A DNA stretch of 64,000 nucleotides from Aphrophora alni (Eukaryota > Arthropoda > Insecta > Hemiptera > Aphrophoridae), in NCBI GenBank assembly GCA_963513935.1, contig OY740774.1, positions 91,661,093 through 91,725,092 on the forward strand, in the 5' to 3' direction. Shown here in pieces: positions 58,761 to 64,000 of this stretch (its first letter is position 1; each line of letters opens with the position of its first letter). The notes beneath the pieces were generated by a model, which was not told the origin of the DNA, did no database searches, and was given only the letters and a program-made list of their open reading frames with translations. A program made the translations under genes and the position numbers.

Positions 58761-61302
58761 TACAACGAAAAAACTCTACCTTTTTTAGAGTCAGACTAAT
58801 TACGCCCCCTATCTTAATTAATACGTAACAGTCTCGAATCCTGAGATTTTTAGCCTACAGGATTCGTTCTCGCGTGACAAAAAGAATAAATTATCCAATC
58901 CACTGGAAGTTTTTGGCTTACTATCTTGCTGGCCTGGATTGAATAACTTCTTCGATAATTTGAGTTGCCCCAAATTACCGGTACCCCCCTTTTTATTTAC
59001 GACTTCCAGAAACTGTATTTATGATTACCCTATTTCTCAGGGAGAACACGAATTTACTTTACTTTCGAATTTTAATCTCGCTGGTGTGTCCTTAGGAATA
59101 CCTTTTTGATACAATATATTTTACCCTTTTTTATAATCACAAACCTGAAAATATAGCATATATATGTGTGACCAATTCTAAATAAAACACAGATTTAGAG
59201 GAAAAATGAAAAAATTAATTCTTTTAATTAACTGAAATAAAACAACTGAAATAATAAACTTGACACAAGTCAACAAAATAAAATCAAACAATTTCTCTAA
59301 TAAAACTAATGGATAATAACTAAATATTTCTCTTTTGAGCAGAAGGCAATTACTTATGAATTTCTTACAATTGATATATAGAAAACAAAAATTTCTATTA
59401 TTTCTGAATTTAAATTATTTCATTTATTAAATTTATTTATTGAAAAGATTTTTATTCACACATGATTTTGACATTTTATCTAATATATTCATTTAATTAC
59501 ACACAAAAAAAAAATTTATCTCAGGAAAATCAGTGAGACTCTAAAATCGGGCCAATTTTGCCCTTTAAAAAAGGAAATTTGGATTTTCTCAGACCTTGTC
59601 CGCCGTGTTGTCGATCCTGAGTCCTGAGATGCTGATGGTCCTCTGGTGTCTGGTTGGTTGAATTTCGATTAAAGTTGTCCTATAGTTTCTCCATGGAGTT
59701 CAGAAGGCTGGCTGGTTGTTCGAATCTATTCCCTTCTATCGCTCTCGCTGACGCTGTTTTAATACGTTGGCATTGTAACACTTAAACTTCTTCAAACTAT
59801 TTTTTAAAAGAGACGTTCGGGCATAATCACCCCTTACACTTGTTCAACTAATTTTTCATGAGAGCCCTGTCGGGCATAATCACCCCTAGCAACTGTTTCC
59901 ACCAATTTTTTAAGAGAGACCTCTATGAGATTTGTGCGGCTCTTTTTATAGCCAAAAACTATCGTATATCGATACCAATTTTTTTCCCTCACTGGACCGA
60001 TACGATAGTTCCATTTATGATGTATTTCTATGCAATTTCTTGATTATTTTTGGTGTAGGTGGTTCTGTTATTTATTATTAATTTATTTGTTATGTTTACT
60101 GTTTTTAAATTGTCCTTTTTAATCACTTTGTTCTAATTAATCCTTTAATTTATTTTTGCTGTAAGTTGGTATCTTAACTCCGCCTCTAACTACGTCACTT
60201 ATCCTTGAACATTTAAACCCTGCAACTTGCAACTGGCTGATGAAAAAATCTTCATTGTTTTCCTTTTAATTGTCTATAACACTTTTCCTAACAGTTTTTG
60301 CGTTTTTTCGTAACCGGTGTATTGTAGCTCTCGACCACGGCAATTTCCCGCACTTCGAATGACATTTCTCGGACTATTCATTCGCCTTCAATAGCTTACG
60401 TAAGAATTTGCGTAATTTCCAGTTTTTAATTCTTACACCTTTAAAGTTTTTTCTTTCAAACTTTGTAACTTTGCTTATTTCGTAATTTAAACGCACTAGC
60501 CGTGATAACACAATTCTACGACTTCTGGTAGTGATGTAATCCCGTGCATATTTTCACACCTTTGGGTTTGGGGTTTATTTATTAACTGATTTTCCTGAAA
60601 TTTACACAATCTTTAGATATTAGGTTTTAAACTCTTTTTGCAAAATTTCCACTTCTTATCTTTTTTCCTTTTCATAATATAGCGTAAAAACCATAACTCT
60701 TTTGTTTTACTCAAATTTATATTTTTAATCATTAATTATAGTATAACTTTATTCATTTAATTACTTCTATACAATCCTTTTTTCAAAATTTATTTTTATT
60801 TACTTTTATTAGCTTTTATACTTAACCTTTTCTGCTAACTTTTTAAATATCAATTTTTTCCAAATTTTATTAAGAATACTTTCATCTTAAAATTACATTG
60901 TATTTTCAAAAATATCAAGGTTTGTTAATTTTTATTAATTTTGAAAAATTTTAAATTCTTCATTTAAATATGCCGTAACGTCTGTTAGTTAATATGAAAT
61001 AACAGTACTAGATATGTATTGCATACGACTTGTATTACAACTACATATCCTTATATATTATTATTTCACATTTTCAAAATTCATAAAAAATGATTTTTCA
61101 ATTCAAAATCCGCCGACATAGGAATTTACCGTTAGAACAAGTCGGTAAGATTTGACCTTGGACCATTTCATAGTCCAATCTCACCGACCGGCTATAAGCA
61201 GTAAAAAGTTCTACAAAACATCCAAACCTTGCATTGGGATTATTTTTTGATATTTTTCTTTTTTAACCAAAATATAACCCCATACAACGAATTTCCGTTG
61301 TA
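58761..61302 (-). repeat. 5' LTR (right in the window)
   Basis: Same length as and almost identical to 50325-52866. In reverse orientation it would hold the promoter. The core promoter was not identified with confidence in this AT-rich sequence. Confidence 0.95.
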
Positions 61303-61306
61303 GTAC
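61303..61306. repeat. Target site duplication, right (GTAC)
   Basis: Matches 50321-50324 and supports a 4-bp staggered integration. Confidence 0.85.
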
Positions 61307-62904
61307 ATAAGGTAATAAGTCTTGTTTTATTAAATTGTGGTATTATTTATTCATTTCAATCTTTAAGTACGCTACAGTGTATTTCAACGTGTAGTATTAT
61401 ATCTTTGTTGTTAGACTTCGTGAGATTGTAAAAATAAAATCATACAAATGTAACGGATTAACTGATAAGGAGCCTTTGTTAATAAAGCAAAATGTAACAG
61501 CCTTATGATGACGTAAAAAATAATTTAATTACAACATTTGTGTTAAATAGTGTAAATACAGGGTAAATAAAGGGAGACGGTAGGAAAAGAAGTAGAGTTT
61601 CGTTAAATTTATTTTGGTTCAATGTTATAACAAAAATCCAGCAATGACGAGCTAAAGAAGTGTTTTATACATACACACACAAATTTACATAACAAATTTA
61701 GTTTAAACATATTTATATTTTAGTCATAGATTTAGACTATGTAATTTATTTTAAGTATAATTAATTTAATTCACAGTTAATGAAAAAAAATATATTAGAC
61801 GGGTTTGTTGTAATTACAATAAAATACCTTATTTTAACTTTAAATTGTGTTTTTTAGGATGTTCTATTTTAAATAATTTTTTTATTGCGTCGCTTGATGC
61901 CATGTGGGAATAATGACTAAACTTCTCCGCCTCTGCACTGACTGAACTTTGAAAAGAAAGGGTTATACTGTTTTCCCTGGTAAACAATCTAGTAGTGTTC
62001 CGCTACTGGTATTCTATTTCCATCACGATTCATGTATATGCAAGTAATGGATCAGTGTCATTCAAAACCATCCCTGCAGGACATTTCTATATTACGTCAC
62101 AGAGACAGCACACTGTCATGTGTATTTTAACTGACATGATGTGACACACCTCTAGGCATACATTACAGTTGCAGTTGTATATTTGCAGTATTTTTATTGT
62201 CAACCTTTATAACTACGGTTACAAAAAGTTTGGATTATTTTTCCAAAGAACACATCATGACTTTAACCCTAAGAAATCTAAAATATTATATGAAATATGT
62301 CATAAATATAATAATTTGTAGGTGGTGACTCAAAAAGTAAAAATAGATTATGGACACCGGTAAAGAATACTCGGAAAAGGAAATTTACATTTACACGATA
62401 TTTGAGTGGTAAAGAGGAAACTTGTCTCAACCTTATTTTAGGTCGCATAAATCAAATCTTTTATTTGCAATAGTTTTTAGCCTAGTTTTCTAAAAAAAAA
62501 TAAAAATAAAATAAAATAAAATAAAAAAAAAATAAATTTATAGGCTATTATTTTTATAAGTATAATACGAAACATTAAAGACAAAAATAAAATTTTATAA
62601 AAATACGTTCAACCGTTTTTGCTGTGGTACACGGCATGAGAGACAAACGTCAACATTTATAGTAAGAGAGAAAAACGGTCTAAAATCATTCTATAAATGG
62701 GCTTTTACCTTTACCTTAGTAAAATCACTCTTATATTTGTTCACCTTTAATATAATAGTACAAATACATTACAGATACACATTTAAATAAAACTTAAATG
62801 AAGCTTATAAAACTTTATGTAAACAAGCCCATTGACTTTCAAAATCGTTTAAATGTAAAAAGCTAAAAAACTGAAATTTCACTAAAGTTTTATGGTGTAA
62901 AAAT
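61307..62904. other. AT-rich DNA; begins with PLE tail
   Basis: The first bases, ATAAGGTAATAAG, continue the PLE end interrupted by the LTR element. An AAAAT-rich tract lies at 62490-62537. No gene or RNA was recognised in the remainder. Confidence 0.45.
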
Positions 62905-63056
62905 ATGGTTTTGGCACAATAAGTTAAAGACACTTAAAACTCAAAATGGGGTTTATCTAGGGCAACTAAAATTTTTCAAATGTACAGCCCCCTCTTGTAA
63001 TAAGTAATGTTAAAGACCGAGTTGATAAAAAGTAATTACACAAACTAGAACCCGCT
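62905..63056 (+). repeat. Dispersed repeat D, copy 2
   Basis: See shared strings with 38850-39095. The upstream TTTTGGCACAA also parallels TCCTGGCACAA in copy 1. Confidence 0.6.
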
Positions 63057-63386
63057 ATCTTATTCCAATCCAAAACAAGGGACTAATCAAATGTTAAAGA
63101 AACACATTCAATATTGCTTCTGAAAACTTCTAAAAAAAAATGAAACGATAGTATGAAAGCAAAATTGTATTGTTAGGTTGCATTACACAAGTATTTATTT
63201 TATCCTCAAAAGTAATTCTTTGAAGTAAATGTTAAAGTTCAAAACCTAATTAGAATATTAAACCGGCTGCCGTTTAGGATGGGATAATAGTTCCACCTCT
63301 AGATTAAATTTGATCGTTAAAATGAGATAATAAGAGATCAGACTTTAAAATGTTTTGATAAGCATGTTTTTGGTTCCAAGTCACAA
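63057..63386. other. AT-rich DNA, nothing recognised
   Basis: No feature was recognised. Confidence 0.4.
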
Positions 63387-63442
63387 TTTAAATAAAATAT
63401 TTAATTACCTTGGGTCCGTCTAGTGACTTCGTTGTTGATTGC

Positions 63443-63482
63443 TTTTTACATGTTTCGAAGCCGTAACTCCATCATCAGAAAA
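63443..63482 (-). ncRNA. Hammerhead-like PLE motif 6
   Basis: On the reverse strand: stem I TTTT/AAAA, CTGATGA, an extra T, stem II GGAG/CTTC (loop TTACGG), GAAAC, loop AT, then GTA. Stem III is only two pairs. Compared with motif 7, stem II position 3 has changed from G-C to A-T on both sides, a compensatory change. Confidence 0.5.
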
Positions 63483-63677
63483 TTACTTTGTTCACTTGAA
63501 GAACTCGTCATTCATTGAGAACTAGCAGTACTCCTATAGACACGACAGAGCACACAATGTCAGACTAGCTCATATAACGTGTTTTTATTGTTTTTATTTT
63601 TGTGTCAGTGTATGTTCTTGTGTTAAATGTGTTTTTTAATATAATCAATGACGAGTTCTTCAAAGTGAACAAAGTAA

Positions 63678-63717
63678 TTTTCTGATGATGGGGTTACGGC
63701 CTCGAAACATGTAAAAA
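63678..63717 (+). ncRNA. Hammerhead-like PLE motif 7
   Basis: Stem I TTTT (63678-63681) with AAAA (63714-63717), CTGATGA at 63682-63688, an extra T, stem II GGGG/CCTC (one G-U pair, loop TTACGG), and GAAAC at 63704-63708. A two-pair stem III closes on AT, and A lies at the cleavage position. Same fold as motif 6 in opposite orientation. Confidence 0.5.
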
Positions 63718-63775
63718 AGCAATCAACAACGAAGTCACAGGACGGACCTAAGGTAATTAAACATTTTATTTAAAA

Positions 63776-64000
63776 TGTTGGTTGCAATAAACCTCTCAAC
63801 TTTATCAAATTTAAAATATATTTAACCGTACCGGGACATTTCATATATATGATTTGTTATTACAAAATAGAATTAAATAATAATAAAAAATAATATTTAA
63901 TACCTTATGGAAGTTACTAGTAACAATGCAATTTGATAAGGTTTTTAAAATTGAAGGAATGTTTTACTTGCAGGGTCATAAAGTTTTTGCATTATATGAA
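63776..64000. other. AT-rich DNA, nothing recognised
   Basis: No feature was recognised up to the window end. Confidence 0.4.

Larger units (their letters stand above)
50325..61302 (-). mobile_element. Gypsy-type LTR retrotransposon, full length with deleted pol
   Basis: A 10,978-bp element on the reverse strand: 2,542-bp LTRs, a 5,894-bp interior, a primer binding site and polypurine tract at the expected ends, then gag, an aspartic protease ORF and a broken pol in Gypsy order (RT before integrase). The two LTRs have identical length, and the only difference I found by reading is a dinucleotide (CG at 52532-52533, AT at 60968-60969), so insertion is recent. Pol lacks the RT thumb, RNase H and integrase core, and has two stops before the palm. 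No envelope-like ORF is seen. The element must have been mobilised by enzymes from another copy. Confidence 0.93.
63387..63775. repeat. Large inverted repeat of PLE ends
   Basis: Arms of about 126-129 bp (63387-63512 and 63647-63775) are reverse complements with scattered mismatches and enclose a 134-bp loop. Each arm contains a hammerhead-like motif and the TAAGGTAATTAA-type (or CTTGGGTCC-side) tail seen at the end of PLE remnant 3. No PLE coding sequence lies in the loop. It resembles two head-to-head PLE termini left after extreme truncation. Confidence 0.75.

Noticed and set aside
1..64000. CRISPR arrays, bacterial operons, riboswitches or prophage
   Set aside because: No regularly spaced direct repeats with unique spacers and no bacterial gene organisation; all repeats seen are eukaryotic transposon or microsatellite types.

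Overview
The window reads as very AT-rich, gene-poor, repeat-laden animal nuclear DNA, most likely from an arthropod and perhaps an insect. Support for this: a Gypsy-type LTR retrotransposon, a Jockey-type non-LTR retrotransposon tail, several Penelope-like element (PLE) remnants, a 5S rRNA-derived fragment, long (TA)n and (CA)n microsatellites and a 200-N assembly gap. No bacterial features (operons, Shine-Dalgarno sites, CRISPR) are present. I could not support any intact host protein-coding gene. Nearly all open frames outside the LTR element have the length expected by chance in such AT-rich DNA.

Layout. 1-2.3 kb holds a decayed PLE (end of the reverse transcriptase plus GIY-YIG endonuclease). 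2.4-2.7 kb has a small reverse-strand ORF that may be a zinc-ribbon transposase head. 2.7-24 kb is mostly anonymous AT-rich DNA with copies of dispersed repeats, a partial duplication (7.5-9.0 kb), a perfect 26-bp palindrome (6.9 kb), a 5S-like fragment (19.2 kb) and microsatellites. 24.9-25.7 kb and 31.6-32.0 kb are two more PLE remnants. 34.9-35.3 kb is a 5'-truncated Jockey-like LINE end. 38.0-42.8 kb looks like an old tandem duplication. 44.1 kb carries a tRNA-like SINE head. 50,325-61,302 is an 11-kb reverse-strand LTR retrotransposon. 63.4-63.8 kb is an inverted pair of PLE ends.

The LTR element is the only recent, well-preserved unit. It has 2,542-bp LTRs of equal length that differ at only two adjacent bases by eye, a GTAC target duplication, a primer binding site, a polypurine tract, an intact gag and an intact protease ORF. 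Gag and protease are joined by a probable -1 frameshift at a T TTA AAT slippery heptamer. Its pol is broken: two in-frame stops precede the RT palm, and two internal deletions remove the RT thumb, RNase H and the integrase core. It therefore looks like a defective copy mobilised in trans by an intact relative.

The most interesting signal outside it is a structured motif at seven places linked to PLE sequence: CTGANGA, one extra base, a short stem-loop, then GAAAC. At several loci flanking bases complete the three helices of a hammerhead ribozyme fold, and inverted copies show compensatory stem changes. The LTR element has inserted into the predicted stem III of one of these motifs.
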